Positions 23,100 to 33,718 of a DNA stretch of 64,000 nt are shown here, piece by piece (position 1 is the first letter of the stretch; each line of letters opens with the position of its first letter). The stretch comes from Siphonodentalium dalli (Eukaryota; Mollusca; Scaphopoda; Gadilida; Siphonodentaliidae). The stretch lies in assembly GCA_032622095.1 (NCBI GenBank), contig CP136067.1, positions 44,313,549 through 44,377,548 on the forward strand, written 5' to 3'. The notes under the pieces are model-generated. The model worked only from the letters and a program-made list of their open reading frames with translations. It made no database searches and had not been told where the DNA came from. The position numbers were made by a program, and so were the translations under genes.

Positions 23100-25649
23100 T
23101 AGCTCAACTTACTTTTGTAAGTTTGAGCTATTGCCATGGTTTGGCGTCCGTCGTCCGTGTGTCCGTGTGTCCGTCAACAATTTCCTTTGGCGCGGGCTAC
23201 AGGTTGTACCTTTGGTCTGATCTTCATGAAATTTGTCATGAATGTTAACATTGACATGTAGATGGGAACGAGTCATTTTGGGGTCATTCGGCCACAAAAC
23301 ATGGCCGCTGGCAGCCATCTTGGATTTCAAGATAAAATCCATTGGCGCGGCCTACAGGTCGTACTGTTCATCTGATCATCATGAAATTTGTCATTGATGT
23401 TAATAATGACATGTAGATGGGAACGAGTGATTTTGGGGTCGTTCGGCCAAAAAACATGGCTGCCAGCAGCCATCTTGGATTTTACTCTTTGCATGACTAA
23501 ATCCTTTGGCGCGGGCTACAGGTCGTTGTTTTGGTCGGAAGTTTATGAAATTTGTCATGGATGTTAACACTGTCATGTAGATGGGAACGAGTGGTTTTGG
23601 AGTTGTTCGGCCAAAAAACATGGCCGCCAGCAGCCATCTTGGATTTTACTCTTTGCATGACTAAATCCTTTGGCGCGGGCTACAGGTTGTACCTTTGGTA
23701 TAATCTTTATGAAATTTGTCATGAATGTTGACATTGACATGTAGATGGGAACGAATCATTGTGGGGTCATTCGGTCAAAAAACATGGCCGCTGGCGGCCA
23801 TCTTAGATTTCAAAATTCAATCCATTGGCGCGGGCTACATGTCGTACTGTTCGTCTGATCATCATGAAATTTGTCATGGATGTTAATATTGACATGTAGA
23901 TGGGAACGAGTCATTTTGGGGTTGTTCGGCCAATAAACATGGCCGCCACCAGCCATCTTGGATTTTACTCTTTGCATGACTAAATCCTTTGACGCGGGCT
24001 ACAGGTCGTAGCTTCGATCGGAACATCATGAAATTGGTCATGGATGTTAACAATGACATGTAGATGGGAACGAGTGATTTTGGGGTCGTTCGGCCAAAAA
24101 ACATGGCCGCCAGCAGCCTTCTTGGATTTTACTATTTGCATGACTAAATCCTTTGGCGCGGGCTGCAGGTCGTTGTGTTAGTCGGAAGTTTATGAAATTT
24201 GTCATGGATGTTAACACTGACATGTAGATGGGAACGAGTGATTTTGGGGTCATTCGGCCGAAAAACATGGCCGCCAGCAGCCATCTTGGATTTTACTCTT
24301 TGCATGACTAAATCCTTTGGCCCGGGCTACAGGTCGTAGCTTTGGTCTGATCTTTATGAAATTTGTCATGAATGTTGACATTGACATGTAGATGGGAACA
24401 AGTCATTTTGGGGTAATTCGGCCAAAAAACATGGCCGCTGGCAGCCATCTTGGATTTCAAGATTCAATCCATTGGCGCGGGCTACAGATTGTACTGTTCG
24501 CCTGATCATCATGAAATTTGTCATTGATGTTAATAATGACATGTAGATGGGAACGAGTGATTTTGGTGTCGTTCGACCAAAAAACATGGCCGCCAGCAGC
24601 CATCTTGGATTTTACTCTTTGCATGACTAAATCCTTTGGCGCGGGCTACAGGTTGTACCTTTGGTGTAATCTTTATGAAATTTGTCACGAATGTTGACAT
24701 TGACATGTAGATGGGAACGAATCATTGTGGGGTCATTCGGCCAAAAAACATGGCCGCTGGCGGCCATCTTAGATTTCAAAATTAAATCCATTGGCGCGGG
24801 CTACAGGTCGTACTGTTCGTCTGATCATCATGAAATTTGTCATGGATGTTAATATTGACATGTAGATGGGAACGAGTGATTTTGGGGTAGTTCGGCCAAA
24901 AAACATGGCCGCCAGCAGCCTTCTTGGATTTTACTATTTGCATGACTAAATCCTTTGGCGCGGGCTACAGGTCGTACCTTTGGTCTGATCTTTATGAGAT
25001 TTGTCATGAATGTTGACATTGACATGTAGATGGGAACGAGTCATTTTGGGGTCATTCGGCCAAAAAACATGGCCGCTGGCAGCCATCTTGGATTTCAAGA
25101 TTCAATCCATTGGCGCGGGCTACAGGTCGTACTGTTCGTCTGGTCATCATGAAATTTGTAATTGATGTTAATAATGACATGTAGATGGGAACGAGTGATT
25201 TTGGTCGTTCGGTCAAAAAACTTGGCCGCCAGCAGCCATCTTGGATTTTACTCTTTGCATGACTAAATCCTTTGGTGCGGGCTACAGGTCGTAGCTTTGG
25301 TCTAATCTTTATGAAAACAAGGCTGCCAGCGGCCATCTTGGATTTCAAAATTCAATCCATTGGCGCGGTCTACAGGTCGTACTGTTCGTCTGATCATCAT
25401 GAAATTTGTAGGTCGTAGCTTTGGTCAGATCTTCATAAAATTTGTCATGGATGTTAACAATTATACGTAGATGGGAACGAGTCCTTTTGGGGTCAATTGG
25501 CCAAAAAAAATGGCCACCAGCAGCAATCTTGTATTTTACTCTTTGCATCACTAAATCCTTTGGCGCAGGTTAGACATTTCAATTAGCACCTTTCCTATTC
25601 CTCCATTTACTGTCAACCATTAAATTATTCCCATACCTAAGTTGAGCTA
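23100..25649. repeat. ~155-165-bp tandem array (about 14 units) between 12-bp inverted ends
   Basis: TAGCTCAACTTA at 23100-23111 and its exact complement TAAGTTGAGCTA at 25638-25649 bound the block. Inside, a unit containing GACATGTAGATGGGAACGAG, ACATGGCCGCCAGCAGCC, TTTACTCTTTGCATGAC and TTGGCGCGGGCTACAGGTCG is repeated about 14 times with alternating variants of roughly 155 and 164 bp. The first unit is preceded by a GTCCGTCGTCCGTGTGTCC segment. Long minus-strand frames of 73 residues recur because the repeat recurs; they are not genes. The organisation resembles the pearl-type or tandem-core non-autonomous elements known from bivalves. Confidence 0.8.
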
Positions 25650-26370
25650 CAGTGTCATTGACACTTTCATTTCTTACTGCAGCTCAGTAGTGATGTTTTT
25701 ACAGACTTTTATATTTTTTGCACATTTATCCATTGTGAAGGCCTTTAAACCTAATGCATGACACGGGTCGTCATAAAAAAACAAAATTCTTCGTGATAAC
25801 GGTATCGCGGAATAAGGTCTACATGCATTCTACAATCAATTTGAAAGCGTTAATTCAAAGTACATCTACGTTGTCTCAAGTGAAATCGATCGCCCAAAAT
25901 TTCATTTTTCCTATAATTCCTCGGATAATTAACGCTAATTGTCTGCTAATTGTTCGATTTTTGGAGATCAAATGCTGGATGGAGATAGTTAAGCATGGGA
26001 ATGAAATTAATTGCCATTTGTTTATATGTCGTTAGCTCACATACCGGAAAGATGCGCCCAACTTATGAAAATGTTTTATCAATGGAAATCTCATAAACAG
26101 GCACATGGCGATAGTGGTCTTGGATTTGATCACGGTAAAGTACACGAAGCGAAGATGCCAGCACAGTTTTCACAAATGACTACAGCATAAATGCAGTGAC
26201 GTGGCCAGATGATATCTTCGGTGCGCCAACGTCGATATCCAACTGTATCCCCACCCCTCAATCAGAAACTTCTATTTCTGTGAAACTTAATTGTTTACCC
26301 CGGTTGGCTTCTGATATTCCAGCTGTAACATTAAGTTGTCCAACCGCCCCTTGGGTTGGATATTTTGATT
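25650..26370. other. No gene seen; unassigned intronic sequence
   Basis: Open frames at 25754-26035 (+) and 26196-26378 (+) show no recognisable domain, splice context or repeat. The phrase CAGTGTCATTGACACTTTCATT at the left is shared with about 52529. Confidence 0.35.
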
Positions 26371-26374
26371 ATAT

Positions 26375-26660
26375 ATGACTAACTTAGTGCTAGTCACAAA
26401 CATTTTGAGTAACTTTGGTGAAGTATTGGAATTATTTGCACATAATTCTGCAACTTACATTTTCATCTTCCCAGTGACTAAGAAAAGTTATGACTAAATC
26501 CTGGCCATTTTGACTAATTAGTCGTTTTGAATCCACACTTCTTAGTCGTTATGACTAACATCACTCTAGTAATTTTGACTAATGTTATGCCTCAGTCATG
26601 TTGGCTGAACTAAGTTAGTCATCCTGGGAAAAACGTTTGACTAACATATGTTAGTCATAT
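26375..26660. repeat. Cluster of TGACTAA/TTAGTCA heptamers
   Basis: About a dozen GACTAA or TTAGTC motifs occur in under 300 bp, in both orientations, and another follows the transposon insertion at 27820. The last motifs before the insertion form a palindrome (GACTAACATATGTTAGTC). It may be a decayed foldback element or a simple diverged repeat. Confidence 0.5.
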
Positions 26661-26662
26661 TG

Positions 26663-27813
26663 CGGGGGGGGGGGGGGGGGGGGGGGGTCGTGAGAAAATT
26701 TACACATACAGGGCCCAAATTTTATTTTTACAGCCCTTTTGCTACCCACCCAACCTTTTTTTTCCGCCTGATTGTTTTGGGACCCACCCCCTAAAATAAG
26801 AAAAAAATCATTTTAAATTTATTCAAAAGACCAAATCAAACAGAATCAAAGGTAAGTTTTAAAATTGGTCCGTTTCTGGCAGATTCCAAGTGTTCAAACA
26901 ATTGAAAAACTATCAACGGTTATGATGTTGTTTTCGACATTGAAAAATACATTTTGAAATAAAAAGTGTTTTATTCTACAGTATGCACAGATATTGTGAG
27001 GTAATATTTATAATGCCAATAAGCCAACATTGTGTTTAATTTTTACATAAATAGTCCAGTTACTAATTAATGACTTCTTCACTGTTGTTCCCAAAAATGT
27101 GCCACCAACCATCATATCAGAACAGTGAGAACACCTTATAGCCATACCTGCAATCATGCAATGACAGTTATATAGTATATAAGTATCACTCTTTGGAGCC
27201 AAATAAACAGGCTGGCATGTTTATTTTTTAATTTGAGGTATTTTGTTAGCCAGCACTCTGCAGCACTAGTATTATTTGGTCATTAGACATGCCAGAGTGA
27301 AAATGCCAACACTATCAGGCACTATTCAATATTAATTTGAGGTGAAATGCAAACCAGCACTCCTATTCAGGCATCACTTTTATTTGGCACCAGAGAGTGC
27401 TTTATCTTATACCTACATATGTTCTTAAGTGTTGGTTAAGATCATAATCTATGTTAGAACACATTTATTAGTGAAAACAACTTAAAACAATGTCCATATT
27501 GTGGGTTGAAAAAAATTTGCACAAACAATTTTTTTCAGGCCTCTGAGATGCACCCACCCCGCCCGGTATAGGTTTTTTTTTGAAGATCTCCCCTGTATTA
27601 CTTATATATTATACCTACCCTGTTACTAAGTGTCTGTAAAGGCCATAACCTGCCTTATAACACAATTATTAATGAATATATTTGAAAACAACTTAAAACA
27701 AGGGCAAAAATGTGAATAGAAAAAAATTTGCACAAACTCATTTTTTCGGGCCTCTTCGGACCCACCCACCCCGGCCCTGTATGATAACACTTTTGTGCGA
27801 CCCCCCCCCCCCG
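26663..27813. mobile_element. Poly-G-ended DNA transposon with 7-bp target duplication, copy 2 (1.15 kb)
   Basis: The left end is C followed by a G run of about 24 and TCGTG. The right end is GCGACCCCCC through CCG. CATATTG is duplicated at 26656-26662 and 27814-27820. The subterminal CAGGGCC, then CCACCC and TTTTTTTCCGCC strings match the layout of the element at 1306-3152. The interior near 27500-27600 repeats the terminal phrases, as if ends of other copies had been captured. Non-coding. Confidence 0.75.
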
Positions 27814-27899
27814 CATATTGACTAACTTTTGTTATCAGCGTAGAAAAATACTCGCCTCTTGATATACGATTCCATCGCTATGTGGAATTTATAGGCATT

Positions 27900-29160
27900 T
27901 TTTTATTCAAAGGGTGCATATTGAAAGTATAGGATGGACACCCCATCATCAAACGGAGCCCATAAAGCCACGTCCCTATCTCGATATATTATAAGATATC
28001 GGAGCAATTTGAAATTATAAAATGACCACCCTCCTATAACTGAGAGCCTTAGCACGTCCCTACTTCGATACTGTGGTGGACACCCCCTGATAAAATGGAG
28101 CCACGTTCCTGCTTCAATGTGTTATGATAAGAGTAGCTGTTCAGTTTGAAATCATAGGATGGGCACAATATATATAATGTTATACCATCAAAATAATATT
28201 TTGTTTTCACAAAGTGAATGGTTGTAATTTGTGAAAACAATGATACCAAATTGGTTGTAGTACTCAATATTACACTGACTTGTACTCACATACTAACACT
28301 ATAAACGAACAGTTTGTTAGTTAACTTTGCGCAGACAAGTGTATGGTCATCAACTTAGCAATCCGTGTACCGATTGGGTAGCTCTGATAAGCGATCAACC
28401 TCTCCATTCTTTTGTAACTTTGGCTTGCCGTGATTCAATATATTGTGAATCACTCACAGGTAACGGTTTGCCCGTAAGCAATCTACAATAATCAACAGTT
28501 GATCTTTGTGAAATTTGCGAGATTTTGTTAGCTCATCGTTTCATAGTACCGGCGATATCACTAATCACAAAATAATAGCACGCATTATAACTTTTCCATA
28601 GAAATTGTGTGTCAGTTATTTTAGCTCGAAACATGTCCGTCTAATTAAATTGAACTAGGTATTCAGACAACACTGATAACGGGTGAATGGGAGCAGAGTG
28701 GTGGGTTCGTTTTTTCTACGTTTTAGGGGTTTCACCCCTCGCCCAGTCAAAGGTGTTACAATAATTTATATCCATAACACTCGCAGCATATCGGGTGCAT
28801 ATGAAATTTAGATGTGGACACTCCTCCCCTCAACTGAAAAAGTAACAACATATTCGGATACTGGGACGTGACGATTGAGTGCGCATGGGCTGTCCACCTT
28901 TAATTTTCCAACTGCATCCTGGCATTGAACAAGTTATATCTGATGGCCATTTAGACCATAATTTTCAACAAAAGTCAAAAATATGCTAGTGAATCAGACT
29001 GAATGGTCTCCAAACACAGTTCTCACTTAGTATTAGTTGTGAAATTAAACAATATGAAATTTCCAACTGTTGAGAAATATTTTGACCAAAGTGGGGGGCA
29101 CCCACCAAGCCGTCCAACACCCCACATGTCACACCCCGCGTCGTCGTGTCCCTATTAGGA
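27900..29160. repeat. Fragments and diverged copies related to hAT-type element 2
   Basis: Between 27900 and 28165 a segment of about 105 bp (GGACACCCC, then GGAGCC and CCACGTCCCT) is repeated three times. Between 28862 and 29155 a shorter unit starts GGGACGTGACGATTGAG and ends CGTCGTGTCCC. Both resemble the termini of the 17029-18206 element. No genes. Confidence 0.45.
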
Positions 29161-29305
29161 CGAAATGTATGGTCGGGAGACGATAACAATTAACTATTAA
29201 ACTATTAATAATATGTTTGTATATTCATAATTTAGTGTACACATAATACGGCTAAATTTTCCCTGTACTATGAAACCACTGTGATAGTTAACACAAATTT
29301 GTAAT

Positions 29306-29458
29306 TGTTATGTTTGGTGAATATAACTTATTATGGAGGAATTGTGTTGATGTAACAACGAGCATTGGCAAACAAGAGGAATATATTCTAGCCAATAATA
29401 ATCTGGACTCAACCAACAGGGTACATAACAACGCGTAGTATAAGTCCAAAGTCTATCA
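29306..29458 (-). repeat. 3' LTR of the Ty3/gypsy element
   Basis: It is 153 bp and identical to the 5' LTR, with TG...CA ends. GTAAT precedes it at 29301-29305 on the + strand. Confidence 0.95.
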
Positions 29459-29517
29459 TCTCCCTTCCGAGATTAAGTCCATCAATCTATCACCTCCCTT
29501 CCGAAATTAAGTTCATA
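29459..29517 (-). promoter_or_regulatory. Duplicated polypurine tract of the LTR element
   Basis: Directly before the 3' LTR the - strand carries GGAAGGGAGA, the expected plus-strand primer. The block ATTTCGGAAGGGAGGTGATAG lies one step upstream (about 29491-29517), so the tract and the first bases of the LTR occur twice in tandem with a period of 39 bp. Confidence 0.75.
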
Positions 29518-29569
29518 ATCTCCTCTCTCGTATCCATTGTTGTCGAAGTAACGTTTATCACCCTGAGAT

Positions 29570-31006
29570 TCATATCTCTTCAATTAACCGTTTCGGAGGA
29601 TTCCGATCTCGTTGGCTTCGTCTTGTGGCTATATTGTCAGACGCGGGAGTACCGTTTTGATTAACAGGCGGGTCTGCTATGATCTGTGTATTTGCTGTTG
29701 GCTTACCGCTGTTCTCTACAATCGGATATCTTTTCCGTAAGAATCGCCGGTTTCTTCTCCAAACCCGTCCGGACGGTAACTTAACAAGATAGTCACGATT
29801 ATGGCCAACTGCCGTTACAGTCCCATAAATATCCCACCGTTTAGTATTATGGCTCTGAATTGCGACTTTCGCGCCAACGGTTAGTGGTGGTATGGCTTGA
29901 GCGGATGCGTTGTATCTACGTTCAATCTTCTCGTTTTCCATACGATCTTTCTTGTCTGCGGCTTTGATGGATTTTTGCCATTCTGGGGCAAATGCGCGCT
30001 TGTGGATTGGTAGTGTGTCCCTAGAGGGGTGGCCGAACACAATTTGAGCTGGAGAACATCCATTAGAGCGAGGTGTGTTGCGCCACTGTAACAATCCTTT
30101 CAACCATTTGTCCATGTCCACAGACCTTTTTCGTTCACAATAGCTCGCTTTGAGTAGCGACTTCATAGCTTCCACACTTGCCTCAGCATAGGAGCTAGAC
30201 TGTGGGTAGTGCGGAGAAGACGTGATCTGTTTAACTCCCCAGTCTACTAGAAACATTTGAAACAATCGTGATGTGTATTGTGGGCCATTGTCTGTGTATA
30301 ATATGGTTGGAACAGCTGTATCTACAAATGTCTTCCTGAATGATTCGATGAGAGCACTGGAAGTGGTGTCTTTACCAAGACCAAACACGGATGGCCAACC
30401 AGACTTCACATCCGTGATAATCAGATACATGCAACCATTACATGTAAACAAATCGGAGCACATGTGCTCAAACACACGCGTAGGGTCGGTGTGGCGTTGG
30501 AGTGGTTCCTTGCAATGAGACGGTAGATTTTTAGCACAAGACGAACACGATCGAACTATTCTCTCAATATCGCTGTCGATCCTTGGCCAGTAAACGACAA
30601 GACGAGCTCTCCGTTTTGTGCGTTCAATTCCCTGGTGACTATCATGAAGTTTCTCGAGTATAGACTTTCTCATAGCATTTGGAATGACTAGACGACAACC
30701 ACAAACAACAAATCCATTATCGATTGACAGCAGGTCGCGCATGTACCAATATGAACGTACAAGAATTGGTAAGTCATTCTTATTATTCGGAAACCCATTT
30801 TGCACGACATGGTACAGCTGCTGATATTCATCATCGTTTACGGACGCGTCCTTTACTGCTTCAAGATGAAGATCTGCCATTTCACCACGTTGATTTATCG
30901 CTGATAACCGCAATGCTTGTAAACTATACTCGACTTCCTGTTCCAGAACTTGATCGTCATCAGTAGGTTCTGTTGTCGGATATCGAGACATCGCATCAGC
31001 ATCCAT
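29570..31006 (-). CDS. pol: Pol, part 2: integrase (fused to the RNase H-integrase linker by a deletion)
   Basis: A 478-residue frame that begins in the linker motif DADAMSR, normally found after RNase H. The HHCC zinc domain uses H121, H124, C154 and C157. The DDE catalytic triad is D185, D239 and E275, with the classical 35-residue spacing between the last two. The C-terminal segment WDIYGTVTAVG to RVWRRNRRFLRKRYP is the usual small beta-barrel end. The enzyme would insert the cDNA into the chromosome. The apparent start ATG overlaps the stop of the preceding frame by 11 nt and is a by-product of the deletion. Confidence 0.9.
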   Translation of the reverse strand: MDADAMSRYPTTEPTDDDQVLEQEVEYSLQALRLSAINQRGEMADLHLEAVKDASVNDDEYQQLYHVVQNGFPNNKNDLPILVRSYWYMRDLLSIDNGFVVCGCRLVIPNAMRKSILEKLHDSHQGIERTKRRARLVVYWPRIDSDIERIVRSCSSCAKNLPSHCKEPLQRHTDPTRVFEHMCSDLFTCNGCMYLIITDVKSGWPSVFGLGKDTTSSALIESFRKTFVDTAVPTILYTDNGPQYTSRLFQMFLVDWGVKQITSSPHYPQSSSYAEASVEAMKSLLKASYCERKRSVDMDKWLKGLLQWRNTPRSNGCSPAQIVFGHPSRDTLPIHKRAFAPEWQKSIKAADKKDRMENEKIERRYNASAQAIPPLTVGAKVAIQSHNTKRWDIYGTVTAVGHNRDYLVKLPSGRVWRRNRRFLRKRYPIVENSGKPTANTQIIADPPVNQNGTPASDNIATRRSQRDRNPPKRLIEEI

Positions 31007-32939
31007 TTAAACGACTCGCGTCAACATGTAGCGATGTTGGCCGTTTTGGATCATAATAGGATAAAACCGGTGCTGTTGAAAGCATAATGCGAGAATCATT
31101 AAAAGCCTGGTCGTGTATAGAATTCCAAACAAAGTCATTGTGTGACTTTAACAACGGCCTTAACTTGTCAAGATGTGTGGCGATTTTATCCGTGAAACCA
31201 GCGAGTTGGTTGGCTAGTCCGAAGAACGATCGCAAGTCTGTAATGTTCTTAGGTATAGGGAAATTGCGGATAGATTCTGTGACCTCTTGCTTGATTGTGT
31301 AACCTGATCTACTTAATCGATATCCACAGAAATCGATTTCCTGTTCAGCAACGTGAAACTTGTCTGCATTCAGAGATATCCCACGGTCTCTACATCTTTC
31401 AAGTATTTGGCGAACGTGTGTGACATGATCGGCCAGAGTGTCGTCGTACGCGATCAAATCATCGACGACTTTCCTGTATCGAGGTAACCCAGCAAGTGCA
31501 TTATCCATACGTCTGTTATAATGTTCTGAGATAGAGCATATTCCGAAAGGTGCACGCAAGAACATAAATCTACCAAAAGGCGTGATAAACGTGGTCAAAT
31601 GCTGTGATTCTGATGCCAGTGGACATTGCCAATATCCACTCAAACAGTCAAGAGATGCAAAAAATCGAGCATTAGAGGCGGCCATGTCTGCTACGGCTTC
31701 CTGTGGGCATGGTGAATTATACCTCTCACGTTTTACATATTTGTTCAGTTTAGTAAAATCAACGCAAACTCGGATATCATCAGACGATTTTTTTGTTACG
31801 ACCACTATTGGCGCACACCATTCAGTCGGCTCGGTGACCTGGATGATGATCTTATCACGTACCATGTCTTCAAGCTTGTTCTGAAGCTTTTCGCGATATG
31901 CGTATGGCACTGTCCTTGGAGCGCTAATACAAACTGGCGATGCATTGTCCTCGATTTCTATCTTAAATTCTTCATCTGGCATTGTTCTGATCACTCCATC
32001 GAATACGCTCGGAAACTCCTTGATCAACTGATCACGAATGTTGGCTACCTGTGACCCATTTAAGACATTCTTTGTAGTCACACGCGAATGGTCTGTGGGC
32101 GATTTATCGCTATTCGGTATACGATTTCCATAGCTCGCATCTGAATGGTCGATCAGTGCTTTATCGCACCTCACATCTAAACGATCGGTCCCTGGTTTTT
32201 CGCACCTCATGTCCAAATGTTCTTTATTTGCTTTTTCGCACCTCACATGCGAATGGTCGGTCACTGAATTTTCACACCTCACATCCAAATGGTCGGGTAT
32301 TTTAGATATGGGTTTCATGCTTTTTGAAGATGTCGAACATGTCTCTGTGTTAACACATTTGTCAGGATAGTCCCTCGGTAATATGCCAAGTGTACGAGAC
32401 GCAAACCACGACATGTAGAGGCCTTTGGTTCCATTTAACACGTGTATAGTCTCTGTGCATTCAGATGAACCACACTTAAGCACTGCATCAAATTCGCCTA
32501 ATTGTTCGATTTCATGTTCGTCAGCTGCTTTCAGTGATATGGTAGGTGGTCGAAGATTTGCGATATCGATGTTCAGTTTATTTAAAACATCTAGTCCACA
32601 TGCACTACCTTCAGCTCCAGAATCAGGTACTGTTTTTATTATTGACCCATTGGCAATATCACCACCAACTTCAATGTCAATGGTTGACGACCGCCTATAT
32701 TTCAACTTAGCATGCATGCGTTGGTCATTTATTTTAGCAAGCAATTGTCCAAATCGGATGGCTGAAAACTGTTGTCGATGTTGACTGCCTAATGCACCGG
32801 GACATATTGTTGATTTCGCCCAGTGACCTTTCTGCCGACAGACAGCACAATTTGTGTTAGCAGCAAGGACACCGACTTGAGTCAGAATGTTTTTTAGTGC
32901 ACCGAATGCAAGTCGCACTATCACCATTATCAGTCGCAT
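30996..32939 (-). CDS. pol: Pol, part 1: zinc knuckle, protease, reverse transcriptase, truncated RNase H
   Basis: A 647-residue frame offset +1 from gag and overlapping its last 83 nt. The nominal first Met is not a true start; the frame is meaningful from about residue 26. A second zinc knuckle spans C31-C34-H39-C46. The aspartic protease motif DSGA is at 106-109. Residues about 218-268 are a 12-residue tandem repeat. Reverse transcriptase spans about 340-520 with catalytic D431 and the VVDD box at 491-494. The frame ends at residue 647 just after VDAS (639-642), the first catalytic region of RNase H. The stop at 30996 lies at a deletion junction, so the rest of RNase H is missing. Confidence 0.9.
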   Translation of the reverse strand: MRLIMVIVRLAFGALKNILTQVGVLAANTNCAVCRQKGHWAKSTICPGALGSQHRQQFSAIRFGQLLAKINDQRMHAKLKYRRSSTIDIEVGGDIANGSIIKTVPDSGAEGSACGLDVLNKLNIDIANLRPPTISLKAADEHEIEQLGEFDAVLKCGSSECTETIHVLNGTKGLYMSWFASRTLGILPRDYPDKCVNTETCSTSSKSMKPISKIPDHLDVRCENSVTDHSHVRCEKANKEHLDMRCEKPGTDRLDVRCDKALIDHSDASYGNRIPNSDKSPTDHSRVTTKNVLNGSQVANIRDQLIKEFPSVFDGVIRTMPDEEFKIEIEDNASPVCISAPRTVPYAYREKLQNKLEDMVRDKIIIQVTEPTEWCAPIVVVTKKSSDDIRVCVDFTKLNKYVKRERYNSPCPQEAVADMAASNARFFASLDCLSGYWQCPLASESQHLTTFITPFGRFMFLRAPFGICSISEHYNRRMDNALAGLPRYRKVVDDLIAYDDTLADHVTHVRQILERCRDRGISLNADKFHVAEQEIDFCGYRLSRSGYTIKQEVTESIRNFPIPKNITDLRSFFGLANQLAGFTDKIATHLDKLRPLLKSHNDFVWNSIHDQAFNDSRIMLSTAPVLSYYDPKRPTSLHVDASRLNGC

Positions 32940-33591
32940 CTGTCGATTTCTTGCTTGGTTTTAAAAATTTAGATTTCTTACGTCGATATTGTGACATGAC
33001 ATTGACATCCATGCCACCAACAGCACTTGTAATTTCTTGACAATGACGCTTTGCAGCCTCGTCAGCTCTACATATATCGATGGCTTGCTCCAAGATCAGA
33101 TCCTTCTGCGCTAGTAACTTTTCGACTGTATCTGAATCACGAATACCAGTCACGATCCGGTCTCGCAGTAACGATTCTTGACATGTCTCACAAAAGTCAC
33201 AGGTTTTTGTTAATTCTCGTAAGTCAGTTAACAAATCGTCGAATTGTTCCCCTTCTTGTTGCATTCGCATGTTAAAATTGCGACGCTCTATCACAACATT
33301 AACCTGTCCGATTATGTGACGTTGCAATGCTTTCACAACTTCCTGAGGTTTATCTTTCTTGTCAGCGGACAAATTCAAATTCATCGCTACTTTGAGGGTA
33401 TCGTTGGCCAGACATGACCGTAAAATAGCCATTTGAACATCGGCGGGTTGACCATTGAGTTTTGACAGCTGAGCAAAATCCGCCCATCTTTGGGCCCAAA
33501 TGTTGAAAGCTTCACCTCGGTCCACTGATATGTCCAATTTGTCTGGCATTAACCTCGACGTGGCGAAATTGAAATCTGGAGGATCACCCAT
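32857..33591 (-). CDS. gag: Gag of the Ty3/gypsy element
   Basis: A 244-residue frame starting at the first ATG after the primer site. It would form the capsid-like particle that packages the element's RNA. Residues about 25-60 (GEAFNIWAQRWADF) match the start of Mag-type Gag capsid domains. The basic segment YRRKKSKFLKPSKK and the motif C-x2-C-x3-H (CIRCTKKH) near the C terminus form the first zinc knuckle. The frame stops just after it, while the second knuckle is encoded in the next frame (see pol). Start chosen because it follows the primer binding site by about 110 nt and no earlier ATG gives a longer Gag-like frame. Confidence 0.85.
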   Translation of the reverse strand: MGDPPDFNFATSRLMPDKLDISVDRGEAFNIWAQRWADFAQLSKLNGQPADVQMAILRSCLANDTLKVAMNLNLSADKKDKPQEVVKALQRHIIGQVNVVIERRNFNMRMQQEGEQFDDLLTDLRELTKTCDFCETCQESLLRDRIVTGIRDSDTVEKLLAQKDLILEQAIDICRADEAAKRHCQEITSAVGGMDVNVMSQYRRKKSKFLKPSKKSTDATDNGDSATCIRCTKKHSDSSRCPCC

Positions 33592-33700
33592 CGTGTGCCC
33601 CTTTGTTCTGAGTCAAACAAAATTGTCCGATCTTAGTCAATTCAACCTTTGTTATAAGCCAAACTGTGGTTTTGCGATCATATAATTCAAACGCTTACAC

Positions 33701-33718
33701 ATCCTGTCGACGACGCCA
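33701..33718 (-). promoter_or_regulatory. Primer binding site of the LTR element (tRNA-Ser-like)
   Basis: Immediately after the 5' LTR the - strand reads TGGCGTCGTCGACAGGAT. This is complementary to a tRNA 3' end terminating in CGACGCCA and fits serine tRNA acceptor stems, the primer type I recall for Mag elements. The tRNA identity is inferred, not matched against a tRNA set. Confidence 0.7.

Noticed and set aside
23109-25551. Repeated minus-strand frames of 73 residues (MFFGRTTPKSLVPIYM type)
   Set aside because: Products of the ~160-bp tandem repeat. Frame length simply mirrors the unit, with stops at the same place in each unit.
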